Shown here: piece by piece, positions 26,052 through 32,684 of the stretch
Layout: every line of letters starts with the position of its first letter
Position numbering within the stretch: position 1 is the first letter of the stretch
DNA from: Bauldia sp.
Lineage (GTDB): Bacteria; Pseudomonadota; Alphaproteobacteria; Rhizobiales; Kaistiaceae
DNA: 32,684 nucleotides
Direction: 5' to 3'
NCBI GenBank assembly: GCA_020442065.1
Contig: JAGRKZ010000037.1
Location: 1-32,684 of the forward strand
Program-made: the position numbers and the translations under genes
Notes under the pieces: model-generated
Told to the model about the DNA's origin: nothing
The model's database searches: none
What the model saw: only the letters and a program-made list of their open reading frames with translations

Positions 26052-26321
26052 ATGGCTTACGAATCCATCGTCGTTAAGGCGACGCGGGACGATGAGTCCG
26101 GCGTCTGGTTCGTTGAGCATAGCGATCTACCCGGCCTCAACGTCGAGGCAGACAGCCTAGAGGAGCTGGTCGAAAAACTTCCAAACGTGATCCAGGACCT
26201 GCTTGAAGCGCACGATGTAGAAAGCGGCGACGGAGACGATCGGGAGGGCCATGATAGGGACGTGCCGATCTCGTTGGTCGCGTATGCTCATACGCGCGTC
26301 CGCGTCCGCGCAGTTGCTTGA
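26052..26321 (+). CDS. hicB: HicB-like antitoxin (DUF1902)
   Basis: Start ATG 26052 with AGGAG eight bases upstream. Product 89 aa. VVKATRDDESGVWFVEHSDL followed by PGLNVEADSLEELVEKLP is the partial RNase-H-like HicB/DUF1902 fold, then an acidic linker (EAHDVESGDGDDREGHD) and a last strand VPISLVAYAHTRVRV. The protein should bind and neutralise the HicA toxin. It ends without the ribbon-helix-helix or HTH DNA-binding domain that many HicB proteins carry, so self-repression may depend on the complex or another factor. It precedes the toxin and overlaps it by four bases. Base composition is less GC-rich than core neighbours, suggesting acquisition. Confidence 0.85.
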   Translation: MAYESIVVKATRDDESGVWFVEHSDLPGLNVEADSLEELVEKLPNVIQDLLEAHDVESGDGDDREGHDRDVPISLVAYAHTRVRVRAVA

Positions 26322-26512
26322 CGGACTTCGCTTCAGCAGTTCGTGACCGCCTCAGGGAGGCCGATTGTTGGTTCCTGAGGCAAGGTAAGGGTGACCACGA
26401 AATTTGGATGAGTCATTCGGCCGAGAAACCGTTCACTGTCCCAACCAAAATCAAGTCGCGGCACACCGCCAATAAGATCATGAAGGACGCTGGCCTCAAG
26501 AAGGCTTTCTAG
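26318..26512 (+). CDS. hicA: HicA-family mRNA-interferase toxin, TTG start
   Basis: The start is TTG at 26318, overlapping the hicB TGA (TTGA); the conserved domain begins at once and there is no ATG before it. Product 64 aa. GKGDHEIWMS (24-33) carries the catalytic histidine H27 of the dsRBD-like HicA fold, followed by FTVPTKIKSRHTANKIMKDA and GLKKAF. HicA cleaves mRNA when free of HicB. The weak start codon plus overlap fits low, coupled toxin synthesis relative to antitoxin. All expected residues are present, so the toxin is probably functional. Confidence 0.85.
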   Translation: MTDFASAVRDRLREADCWFLRQGKGDHEIWMSHSAEKPFTVPTKIKSRHTANKIMKDAGLKKAF

Positions 26513-26608
26513 CGGTCAACGCACTTCTTGCGCTACTCTCTTTGCCACCGCAGTCGGGGCTTTTGCTCGCCACCCTTCGGTGCATTGTGAGGCTTGGGCA
26601 CGGATTGA

Positions 26609-26631
26609 GAGGAGGCGCTTACTGCCTCCTC
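26609..26631. repeat. perfect 8-bp inverted repeat downstream of hicA
   Basis: GAGGAGGC, 7-nt spacer, GCCTCCTC. It lies about 100 bp after hicA without a T-run, so it may be an RNA-stabilising stem or a protein site rather than a terminator. The surrounding 26513-26731 segment has no convincing gene. Confidence 0.4.
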
Positions 26632-26731
26632 GAATTCGCCTTTAGGCGGTTCCCTGCTTTGCGGTATCCGGCCGCTCTAAGGCGCGCAAAGCCCAATAGT
26701 GATCGGAGCGGCAGACCCAAGCGAAGCAACC

Positions 26732-26760
26732 AGCCCCGGCCATTTGATCGGGGCTTTTTC
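26732..26760 (+). terminator. intrinsic terminator
   Basis: Stem AGCCCCG/CGGGGCT with a 10-nt loop directly followed by TTTTTC. This is the cleanest Rho-independent terminator in the window. It could end the hicBA transcript, and it sits only a few bases before the ribosome site of the next small reading frame, an arrangement frequently seen in prophage-type gene strings. Confidence 0.75.
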
Positions 26761-26774
26761 TTGGGAGGATCACC

Positions 26775-26963
26775 ATGCGATCACCCGACGAGGAGCTGAG
26801 TCTCGAATGTCTGAGGCTCGCCCTGTGAACGCGTGGCATTTGGGCCAACGCCGTCGCAGACCAAGCCGAGCAGCTGAGGACGTTCGTGACCAATCAAAAA
26901 ATGGAAACGCGCTCTCAAGATGGTGCTGGCCCGCCGCGCACGACGGTCATGCACTGTTCGTAG
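26775..26963 (+). pseudogene. small phage-type gene interrupted by an in-frame TGA
   Basis: A strong GGGAGGATCACC ribosome site precedes ATG 26775. Translation gives MRSPDEELSLECLRLAL, then TGA (26826-26828), then in the same frame TRGIWANAVADQAEQLRTFV and TNQK onward to TAG at 26961. The E-E-L-x-L-E-C-L-R-L-A and A-x-Q-L-R-x-F-V pattern on both sides of the stop looks like one short helical protein of the type found in alphaproteobacterial phage-like islands. A nonsense mutation is the simplest reading; a genuine 17-aa peptide is the alternative. The 3' part overlaps the minus-strand small gene. Confidence 0.5.
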
Positions 26964-27121
26964 GTCTGAAGAATCCAATACCTATCGGCGCTCGTAGAGT
27001 CCCTACCCGCGTTCCGGTGCAGTACCTTGCCCTCAACCAGGGCAATGTCGTGCATCAACCGATAGGCGACGTGCTCGGGCGAATTCTCCCCTACACTTAG
27101 AAACGTTCGACTATCTGCCAT
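26915..27121 (-). CDS. small hypothetical protein
   Basis: ATG 27121 is preceded by GGGAGGATGGA, a strong ribosome site. Product 68 aa with a plausible helical composition: SPEHVAYRLMHDIALVEGKV and ADRYWILQTYEQCMTVVRG. No named domain is recognised, but the pattern of two amphipathic helices with ILxTYxQC resembles small uncharacterised proteins of alphaproteobacterial accessory regions. It overlaps the 3' end of the interrupted plus-strand frame. No signal peptide or membrane segment. Judged real mainly on ribosome site and protein-like sequence. Confidence 0.55.
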   Translation of the reverse strand: MADSRTFLSVGENSPEHVAYRLMHDIALVEGKVLHRNAGRDSTSADRYWILQTYEQCMTVVRGGPAPS

Positions 27122-27706
27122 TCCATCCTCCCGTCATTGTGCGGGATGATGGCTACCATCTCAAGCGTGTTATTTGCAAGCTACACAATCTTACCAATTA
27201 AATCTTATCCCCGCCCCCCGCACCTGCCCTTATCCTCGCTGCATCCCTGCTCGCGGGGGGCGCCGTCCGGAGGCGGTCCATCGGCGGAGACGGGAGCGGC
27301 GCTTCACGCCGGGCTCGCACCCCGCCGTGGGGAAGCCCGGGTGAGGACCGCCGTCACTCCAGACGGCCGCCTTCAAGGCTAATGCCGGTTCTTGCGGGAG
27401 CCGGGGATGAGCGCCGAGCCCGGGAGCTAAAAACCGCCGCGGCGGGCGCTCGCGAAGCGCCTTCCCCTCGGACTACCCGACCGGCGTGACGTGCGCGCCC
27501 GCCACCCCCCTCGGCCATCGAGGGGGAGACCGAGAAAGGCCCCACACCCCGGCCGCCACCCGGCGCGGGAACGAGGAGACGTGTCCGGGATGACCGATCG
27601 CCCCCGATGCCACCCCGGCGGGACCGCCCTGGAACGGCCGCCTTCCCGACGCGCCCGGCTTGAGGCAGGATGGCGGCCATCGTCGATTCACTCCGATTGG
27701 CCAGGT
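27122..27706. repeat. 585-bp spacer rich in palindromes, probable intergenic repeat material
   Basis: No supported gene. The first about 90 bp are AT-rich; the rest turns abruptly to GC-rich sequence with several short hairpins: GGCGCT-N5-AGCGCC (27445-27461) and a perfect CCCCCTCG-GCCAT-CGAGGGGG (27506-27526). CCCCCTCG/CGAGGGGG stems in GC-rich spacers are a common look of dispersed intergenic repeats in rhizobial genomes. Frames open through it into the PhnD-like gene are low-complexity Arg/Pro-rich and not protein-like. Confidence 0.4.
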
Positions 27707-28633
27707 ATGACCGTCCTTCCCCGTCTGCTCGGTGGCGTGTTCGCCGCCGCCATCGCCCTCTCCGCTCCCTCGGCGCGCGCCGACTGGCGGGACGACATGA
27801 AAGTGCTGAGGGTGGGCGTCCTGGGCGGCAGCGACGTCGCCTACCGCCTCGCATCGCTCGAACCGTTCCGGGTCTACCTCCAGGACAAGACCGGGATCCC
27901 GGTCGAGATCGTGCCGGCGGCGAGCTATGACGCGCTCATCACCGCCCAGATCGAGGACCGCATCGACTATGCCGTCTACAGCGCGACGGCCTACGCCAAG
28001 GCGCTGGTGTCGTGCGACTGCGTCGAGGCCTTCGCCGCCCCCGTCGCCGCCGACGGCGCGCTCGGATTCTACTCGGTGCTGATCGCCCGCGCGGGCGACA
28101 ACGTTCCCGATCTCGCTGGCGCCAAGGGCCGCCGCCTCGGGCTGGGACCGGCCGACTCGGTGGCCGGCACCATCGTCCCGCTTCATTCCTTCGCCGCCGC
28201 CGACATCGATCCGGACACCTATTTCCTCTCCGTCACCGAGTATCCGACCCCGGAGGTCGCGGTCACGGCCCTGCTTCGCGGCGAGGTCGACCTCGCCGCC
28301 GGCTGGTCGAGCGTCACCGGCAGCGCCTCGCTCGGCTACACCTTCGGCACGCTCAACCGCATGGTGTCGGACGGGACTCTCAGCATGAACCAGGTTCGCC
28401 TGGTGTGGCAGTCCCCCCTCATTCCGTTCGGCCCGCATGCCATTCGCACGGACCTGCCCGCGGAGTTCAAGGCGATCCTTTCCGGCGCACTGCTGTCGAT
28501 GGCCCGCGAGGACACCGAGGCGCTCGACGCCATCGACCGGCTGGGCTTCGGCGGCGGCGGCTTCGCCACGCCCGACGCCAGCCTCTACGCCGTGGTGGTG
28601 TCGCTGGTCACGCCGGAGCCGGCCAGCAACTAG
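27707..28633 (+). CDS. PhnD-like phosphate/phosphite/phosphonate ABC-type binding protein
   Basis: ATG 27707 begins a signal peptide (MTVLPRLLGGVFAAAIALSA, cut near PSARA); upstream in-frame starts give an Arg/Pro-rich unlike-protein extension. The ribosome site is weak. Product 308 aa. KVLRVGVLGGSD (32-43), RVYLQDKTGIPVEIVPAASY and DALITAQIEDRIDYAVYSATAY are the PhnD/PtxB domain hallmarks, and DLAGAKGRRLGLGPADSVAG forms the ligand-hinge region. No permease or ATPase gene is adjacent, so it is an orphan binding protein; it may serve a transporter elsewhere or act as a sensor. Ligand unknown. Confidence 0.82.
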   Translation: MTVLPRLLGGVFAAAIALSAPSARADWRDDMKVLRVGVLGGSDVAYRLASLEPFRVYLQDKTGIPVEIVPAASYDALITAQIEDRIDYAVYSATAYAKALVSCDCVEAFAAPVAADGALGFYSVLIARAGDNVPDLAGAKGRRLGLGPADSVAGTIVPLHSFAAADIDPDTYFLSVTEYPTPEVAVTALLRGEVDLAAGWSSVTGSASLGYTFGTLNRMVSDGTLSMNQVRLVWQSPLIPFGPHAIRTDLPAEFKAILSGALLSMAREDTEALDAIDRLGFGGGGFATPDASLYAVVVSLVTPEPASN

Positions 28634-28660
28634 CGCCGCGTTTCTCCGCATCCGCCGCGA

Positions 28661-28696
28661 CCGGCAATCGTTGCATGCTCAACGGTTGCTTGCCGG
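28661..28696. terminator. long hairpin after the PhnD-like gene
   Basis: Nested stems CCGGCAA/TTGCCGG (outer, 7 bp) and CGTTG/CAACG (inner, 5 bp) start 28 bp after the stop. No T-run follows, so termination would need Rho or other help; a 3'-end stabiliser is the alternative. Confidence 0.35.
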
Positions 28697-28747
28697 GCAT
28701 GGTAAAGAAAACGGAAAGAAGCCGGCCGGCCCTGGCGAAAGCCTATT

Positions 28748-28801
28748 GATTACAATTCGATCTAATACTTACCAATGCTTCATGATTAACAGATCGTAAT
28801 C
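28748..28801. promoter_or_regulatory. AT-rich dyad upstream of the flp gene
   Basis: Two paired half-sites, GATTAC...CGATCT and AGATCGTAATC, form an imperfect dyad around an AT-rich core in the flp upstream region, about 126 bp before the start codon. The AT-rich stretch 28740-28860 is the likely promoter zone of flp; no box pair is clear enough to assign. Confidence 0.25.
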
Positions 28802-28926
28802 TTTCACCTCAATTTGAATGGTTTCCCATTAACTCAGACGCAGCAAATTGTCTGTATCTCTGAGGCGGTCAAAGCCGCAAACAAGAAACGCGGCAGACGG
28901 TACCCCGTCGAACAGGAGTCGCGGAC

Positions 28927-29124
28927 ATGAGAACCCCGTTTTCCCGGCCTGACCGCTCCGGCGCGACCGCGATCGAATACGGGCTGATCGCGTCGCTCAT
29001 CGGCGTGGCGATCGTCCTCGGCGCCGCCACGCTCGGCGGCAAGATCAATGCCGCACTGAACAGCCCTGCCTCGCATACGCCGATGGCGAGCGAGGCGATG
29101 ACCGTCCCCGGCAACGGCGGCTAG
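28927..29124 (+). CDS. Flp/Fap-family type IVb pilin
   Basis: ATG 28927 with AGGAG nine bases upstream. Product 65 aa. Prepilin peptidase site follows G12: G|ATAIEYGLIASLIGVAIVL, with the required glutamate at mature position 5 (E17) and Tyr next to it, then a single hydrophobic helix. This is the tight-adherence pilin subunit, cleaved by a CpaA-type peptidase and assembled in the inner membrane. The usual cpa/tad assembly genes are not adjacent, so it is an orphan pilin in this window. The C-terminal tail (ASHTPMASEAMTVPGNGG) is somewhat longer than average. Confidence 0.9.
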   Translation: MRTPFSRPDRSGATAIEYGLIASLIGVAIVLGAATLGGKINAALNSPASHTPMASEAMTVPGNGG

Positions 29125-29241
29125 GTCCGACGGCGCGCCACGCCGGCGGCGCAGCGGAGAACGCGCCGCGGCATTTCCCCGGTTGTTGCGCAGAGCGCCC
29201 GCGGGCATGATCCGGCACCTCTAACCCTTCCCGGAGGATCG

Positions 29242-30621
29242 ATGCCGGAGTGCCTGATCGGGGCCGATATCGCCCCGGACGCGATTGCCATCAATGCCTT
29301 CTCGCCCGAATCGCTCGAGGCCTACCTGACCGGCGAGGGCGCGGGGATCGCCGGCTTCGTCCGCGCCGCGGGCTTCGTCGCGGGCGCCGGAGCGATGCTC
29401 TCCATCCCCGGCGCGACCGGACTCGGCTCGGTGATGTTCGGCCTCGGTGCCGAGCTCGGACGCGCCGCCTTCCTCGCCGGCCGCCTCGCCACCGGCCTTG
29501 CCCGTGGCGACTACAGCTTCGGCGCCGGTTTCCCCGATCCGGCGATGGCCACCCTCGGCTTCGCCCTCGGCGCCTACCGCTACACGCGATACAAGGACCG
29601 CGAGCGGGGCGCGCGCCTGGTCATCACCGGCGGCGCCGCAGGCGAGCGCATCATCCGTATCGTCGACGGCGTCTACCTTGCCCGCGACCTGATCAACACG
29701 CCCGCCAACGCCATGGGTCCGGCCGAGCTGGCCATGGCGGCCGAGGATCTCGCCGCCCGCCATGGCGCGTCGATCGAGATCACCCAGGGCGACGCGCTTG
29801 CCGACGGCTTCCCCCTGATCCACGCGGTCGGCGCGGCGGCGACTCCGTCGCGCGCGCCGCGGCTCATCGACCTCCGCTGGGGCGATCCCGGCGACCCGAT
29901 GATCACGCTGGTCGGCAAGGGCGTGTGCTTCGATACCGGCGGCCTCGACATCAAGCCCTCCGCCGGCATGCTCCTGATGAAGAAGGACATGGGCGGCGCC
30001 GCCAACGTGCTCGGCCTTGCCCACATGATCATGGATGCCGGCCTCAAGGTGCGCCTCCGCGTTCTGATCCCGGCGGTCGAGAACGCCATCTCCGGGGCCG
30101 CCTTCCGGCCCGGCGACGTCTTCCGCAGCCGCAGCGGGCTCACCGTCGAGATCGGCAATACCGACGCCGAGGGCCGGCTCGTGCTGGCCGATGCGCTCGC
30201 CCTGGCGGGCGAAGAAGCGCCGGCGATGATCGTCGACATGGCCACTCTCACCGGGGCGGCGCGGGTCGCGGTCGGCCCTGGCATCGTCCCCTTCTATACC
30301 GGGGACGACGGCCTTGCCGCCGATCTCGCCCGGCACGCCGCGGCGGTCGACGACCCGGTCTGGCGGATGCCGCTCTGGCAGCCCTACCTGTCGATGCTCG
30401 ATTCGCGGATCGCCGACATCAACAACGCCGGCTCGGCACCCTTCGCCGGATCGATCACGGCGGCGCTCTTCCTCTCCCGCTTCGTCCCCGAGGGTCCGTC
30501 GTGGCTTCACGCCGACATCTATGCGTGGAACCCTAAGGACGCGCCGGGCCGGCCCGAAGGTGGGGAGGCGCAGGCGATCCGCGCGCTCTATGCGCTGCTC
30601 GAGGAACGCTACGGCGCTTGA
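29242..30621 (+). CDS. leucyl aminopeptidase (M17 family)
   Basis: ATG 29242 with GGAGGA just upstream. Product 459 aa, at the short end of M17 enzymes, as in the alphaproteobacterial subgroup. The C-terminal catalytic domain contains LVGKGVCFDTGGLDIKPS (223-240) and the signature NTDAEGRL (306-313), providing the two-metal site, plus MKKDMGGAANVLG. The N-terminal part is the poorly conserved P-loop-like domain. It removes N-terminal residues from peptides in the cytosol. The MarR gene follows in the same direction after 63 bp. It could also have a regulatory DNA-binding role as in PepA, but nothing here shows that. Confidence 0.9.
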   Translation: MPECLIGADIAPDAIAINAFSPESLEAYLTGEGAGIAGFVRAAGFVAGAGAMLSIPGATGLGSVMFGLGAELGRAAFLAGRLATGLARGDYSFGAGFPDPAMATLGFALGAYRYTRYKDRERGARLVITGGAAGERIIRIVDGVYLARDLINTPANAMGPAELAMAAEDLAARHGASIEITQGDALADGFPLIHAVGAAATPSRAPRLIDLRWGDPGDPMITLVGKGVCFDTGGLDIKPSAGMLLMKKDMGGAANVLGLAHMIMDAGLKVRLRVLIPAVENAISGAAFRPGDVFRSRSGLTVEIGNTDAEGRLVLADALALAGEEAPAMIVDMATLTGAARVAVGPGIVPFYTGDDGLAADLARHAAAVDDPVWRMPLWQPYLSMLDSRIADINNAGSAPFAGSITAALFLSRFVPEGPSWLHADIYAWNPKDAPGRPEGGEAQAIRALYALLEERYGA

Positions 30622-30645
30622 AGGCTGCTGCGGCCTGCGTAGAAT
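30618..30645 (+). promoter_or_regulatory. candidate sigma-70-type promoter for the MarR gene
   Basis: TTGAAG (30618-30623), 16-bp spacer, TAGAAT (30640-30645), 39 bp before the MarR start codon. It overlaps the last codons of the aminopeptidase gene, so the regulator may be transcribed separately as well as by read-through. Confidence 0.4.
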
Positions 30646-30684
30646 AGTTCGGGTCCGTAACGACCTCTCCCGGGGAGACGGCCG

Positions 30685-31035
30685 ATGCCGCATGAATTCA
30701 GGCCGAGCCAGGCCCTGCGCCTGTGGCGGGACGTGACATTCGACCTGGTCCGCGATGGCGAGCATGACCTCTCGGCCCGGCAAATGGCCGTGCTCCTCAC
30801 CGTCTATCTGGAACCGCCGCCGCATACCGTCCGCGGCCTCGCCGAAAAACTCGGCGTCACCAAGCCGGTGATCACCCGGGCGCTCGATTCGATGGGGCGG
30901 CACGGCCTGCTGACGCGGCGCCGCGACGAATCCGACCGCCGCAACGTCCTCGTCCAGCGCACACTCGCCGGCTCGCTTGCCGTCGAGCGGCTCGGCGACG
31001 CGATCGTCGCCCGCTACCGCGCCCTGCCGTTATGA
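30685..31035 (+). CDS. MarR-family transcriptional regulator (short)
   Basis: ATG 30685 preceded by GGGGAGA. Product 116 aa, shorter than the usual 140-150. SARQMAVLLTVYLEP begins the winged helix-turn-helix; HTVRGLAEKLGVTKPVITRA is the recognition region and DSMGRHGLLTRRRDESDRRN the wing with the conserved DxRRN-type element. The C-terminal dimerisation helix is short (SLAVERLGDAIVARYRALPL). The likely role is a DNA-binding repressor, perhaps of the adjacent aminopeptidase or of genes outside the window. It converges with cysNC with a 12-bp gap. Confidence 0.85.
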   Translation: MPHEFRPSQALRLWRDVTFDLVRDGEHDLSARQMAVLLTVYLEPPPHTVRGLAEKLGVTKPVITRALDSMGRHGLLTRRRDESDRRNVLVQRTLAGSLAVERLGDAIVARYRALPL

Positions 31036-31047
31036 TGCAGCGACGGT

Positions 31048-32684
31048 CTAGGCGCCACTGCCGAGGTAGCCGCCCTTCATGAGCGTCTCGACGATACGAT
31101 CGGCGAGCTCGTCCGCCGTCGCCGCGGTGGTGTCGAGGCGGATATCGGGCTTGAGCGGCGGCTCGTAGGGCGAATCGATGCCGGTGAAGTGCTTGATCTC
31201 CCCGGCCCGCGCCTTCTTGTAGAGGCCCTTGGGGTCGCGCTCCTCGGCGATCGACAACGGCACGTCGACGAAGATCTCGAGGAACTCGCCGTCGCCGACC
31301 AGATCGCGCGCCATCGCCCGCTCCGAGCGGAACGGCGAGATGAACGACACCAGCACGATGATGCCGGCATCGACGAAGAGCTTGGCCGTCTCGGCGACCC
31401 GGCGGATGTTCTCGACGCGGTCAGCATCTGTGAAGCCGAGGTCTCGGTTGAGCCCGTGGCGGACGTTGTCGCCGTCGAGCATGTACGTATGGCGGCCCAT
31501 GAGGTGGAGCTTCGATTCCACCATGTTGGCGATCGTCGACTTGCCGGCGCCGGACAGACCGGTGAACCACAGGATGACCGGCTTCTGGCCCTTGAGGTCG
31601 GAGCGCGCCTGGCGGTCGATGTTGATCGCCTGCCAGTGGATGTTGGTCGCCCGGCGGAGGCCGAAGCGGATCATGCCGGCCGCGACCGTGGCGTTGGTGA
31701 AGCGGTCGATGAGGATGAACGAGCCGGTGGTCTTGTTGTCGTCGTAGAGGTCGAAGGCGACCGGCTCCGAGAGCGACAGGTTGACGAGGCCGATGTCGTT
31801 GAGGCCGAGGGTCTTGGCGGCGAGCGGCTTGAAGCTCTCGATGTCGACCTGATGCTTGAGGTCGGTCACCGCGGCGCCGACCGTCCGCGTCGCCGACTTG
31901 AGCAGATAGGGACGGCCGGGCAGCAGAGGCTCGTCGCTCATCCAGATCAGGTGCGCGGCAAGCTGGTCCGAGACCTCGGGCCGGTGCGCCGGTGCGGCGA
32001 GAATATCGCCGCGCGAGGCATCGATCTCGGTGTCGAGGGTCAGGGTCACGCTGGTGCCGGCGTCGGCTCGCTCGCGATCGCCGTCGAGGGTGACGACGCG
32101 GGCGATCTTGGCCGACTGGCCGGTCCGCGCCACCACGACCTTGTCGCCGGGGCGGACGTTGCCGGACGCAACCGTGCCGGCATAACCGCGGAAGCTCGCA
32201 TTGGGCCGGTTGACCCACTGCACCGGAAACCGGAACGGGGTCAGGCCGCGGCCATCCTCGACCTTCACCGTCTCGAGATGGTCGAGCAGCGTCCGCCCAC
32301 CGTACCATGGCGTTCGCGCACTCTTTTCGATGACGTTGTCGCCATGGCGCGCCGAGAGCGGGATGGTGACGATCGAGTCGAACTTGAACTGGGCGGCGAA
32401 CTCGGCGAAGGCGTTGCGGATGTCGATGAAGCGCTCCTCATCGAATCCGATCAAGTCGATCTTGTTGACGGCGAGCACGACGTGCCGGATGCCGAGCAGC
32501 GCGACGATGTAGGCGTGGCGCCGGGTCTGAGTGAGGATGCCCTGCTGGGCATCGACCAGGAGCACGGCAAGATCCGAGTTCGAGGCCCCGGTCGCCATGT
32601 TGCGGGTGTACTGCTCGTGGCCAGGCGTATCGGCGACGATGAACCGACGCCGATCGGTAGCGAAATAGCGGTAGGCGACATCGA
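31048..32684 (-). CDS. cysNC: sulfate adenylyltransferase subunit 1 / adenylylsulfate kinase fusion (CysN-CysC), 5' end outside window
   Basis: The frame is open through base 32684 on the minus strand, so the N-terminus (including the G1 P-loop) is missing; about 544 residues are visible. The CysN GTPase part has [17 protein letters not shown] (G3), [10 protein letters not shown] (G4) and SARHGDN (G5), then EF-Tu-like beta-barrel domains. The C-terminal APS kinase part has its own P-loop, [36 protein letters not shown] and [18 protein letters not shown]. CysN with CysD makes APS from sulfate and ATP driven by GTP; CysC phosphorylates APS to PAPS. The fusion is the NodQ-type arrangement common in rhizobia. 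cysD should lie to the right of the window. Confidence 0.94.
   Translation of the reverse strand, partial: DVAYRYFATDRRRFIVADTPGHEQYTRNMATGASNSDLAVLLVDAQQGILTQTRRHAYIVALLGIRHVVLAVNKIDLIGFDEERFIDIRNAFAEFAAQFKFDSIVTIPLSARHGDNVIEKSARTPWYGGRTLLDHLETVKVEDGRGLTPFRFPVQWVNRPNASFRGYAGTVASGNVRPGDKVVVARTGQSAKIARVVTLDGDRERADAGTSVTLTLDTEIDASRGDILAAPAHRPEVSDQLAAHLIWMSDEPLLPGRPYLLKSATRTVGAAVTDLKHQVDIESFKPLAAKTLGLNDIGLVNLSLSEPVAFDLYDDNKTTGSFILIDRFTNATVAAGMIRFGLRRATNIHWQAINIDRQARSDLKGQKPVILWFTGLSGAGKSTIANMVESKLHLMGRHTYMLDGDNVRHGLNRDLGFTDADRVENIRRVAETAKLFVDAGIIVLVSFISPFRSERAMARDLVGDGEFLEIFVDVPLSIAEERDPKGLYKKARAGEIKHFTGIDSPYEPPLKPDIRLDTTAATADELADRIVETLMKGGYLGSGA

Noticed and set aside
26542-26799. 85-codon plus-strand frame after hicA
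   Set aside because: Runs through the inverted repeat and the intrinsic terminator, lacks a ribosome site and has no family resemblance.
27707-28633. CRISPR or tandem array near the palindromic spacer
   Set aside because: No regularly spaced direct repeats; only isolated hairpins.
29221-30903. 560-codon minus-strand frame opposite the aminopeptidase gene
   Set aside because: Low-complexity charged composition and no ribosome site; a shadow of the strongly conserved M17 gene.

Overview
The window is GC-rich DNA that looks like an alphaproteobacterial chromosome, most likely Hyphomicrobiales (rhizobial-type). The gene content supports this: a DUF2865 protein, a MipA/OmpV outer-membrane protein, an orphan Flp pilin, a CysN-CysC fusion, a PreA-type dihydropyrimidine dehydrogenase end, and Brucella/rhizobium-style short L,D-transpeptidase and YdeI proteins. 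Genus cannot be read from the sequence alone. No rRNA, tRNA or CRISPR array was seen.

Layout. 1-270 is the 3' end of preA (reductive pyrimidine catabolism). 380-3850 (minus) holds three exported proteins of unknown role: a seven-repeat beta-propeller, a DUF3298+LprI protein and a DUF2865 protein. 4126-11279 (minus) is a long operon-like run. A BMP-family nucleoside-binding protein, an ABC ATPase and two permeases (a Nup/Yuf-type nucleoside importer) are followed with almost no spacing by methylglyoxal synthase, glucokinase and a NudK-type Nudix hydrolase. Divergent from it, 11515-14601 (plus) is cdd-punA-deoA-ppa. After a convergent L,D-transpeptidase come deoB (minus) and upp (plus), also divergent. 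Together these genes import nucleosides, deaminate cytidine, phosphorolyse purine and pyrimidine nucleosides, convert (deoxy)ribose-1-phosphate to the 5-phosphate and recover uracil. The downstream mgsA and glk link the freed sugar to central carbon metabolism. No dedicated regulator gene is in the window, but a 21-bp-phased direct repeat lies over a candidate promoter in the importer/cdd divergent region.

17470-20334 (minus) encodes the most unusual product, a 954-residue exported protein. It combines a peptidoglycan-binding-like segment, TPR repeats, a ClpP-like COG3904 segment and a C-terminal formylglycine-generating-enzyme (SUMF1) fold that lacks the catalytic cysteine pair. Next are a MipA/OmpV protein (minus) and a plus-strand sugar cassette of SDR dehydrogenase, phosphohexomutase and aldose 1-epimerase (21398-24886), then a YdeI-like protein.

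25589-27121 is a small, visibly more AT-rich accessory patch. It contains a frameshifted IS1595-type transposase tail, a hicB-hicA toxin-antitoxin pair in antitoxin-first order with a TTG-started toxin, hairpins, a small gene interrupted by an in-frame TGA, and a small minus-strand gene. A palindrome-containing 585-bp spacer separates this from a PhnD-like binding protein, an orphan Flp pilin, a leucyl aminopeptidase with a MarR regulator behind it, and the 3' part of cysNC, which runs off the right edge.
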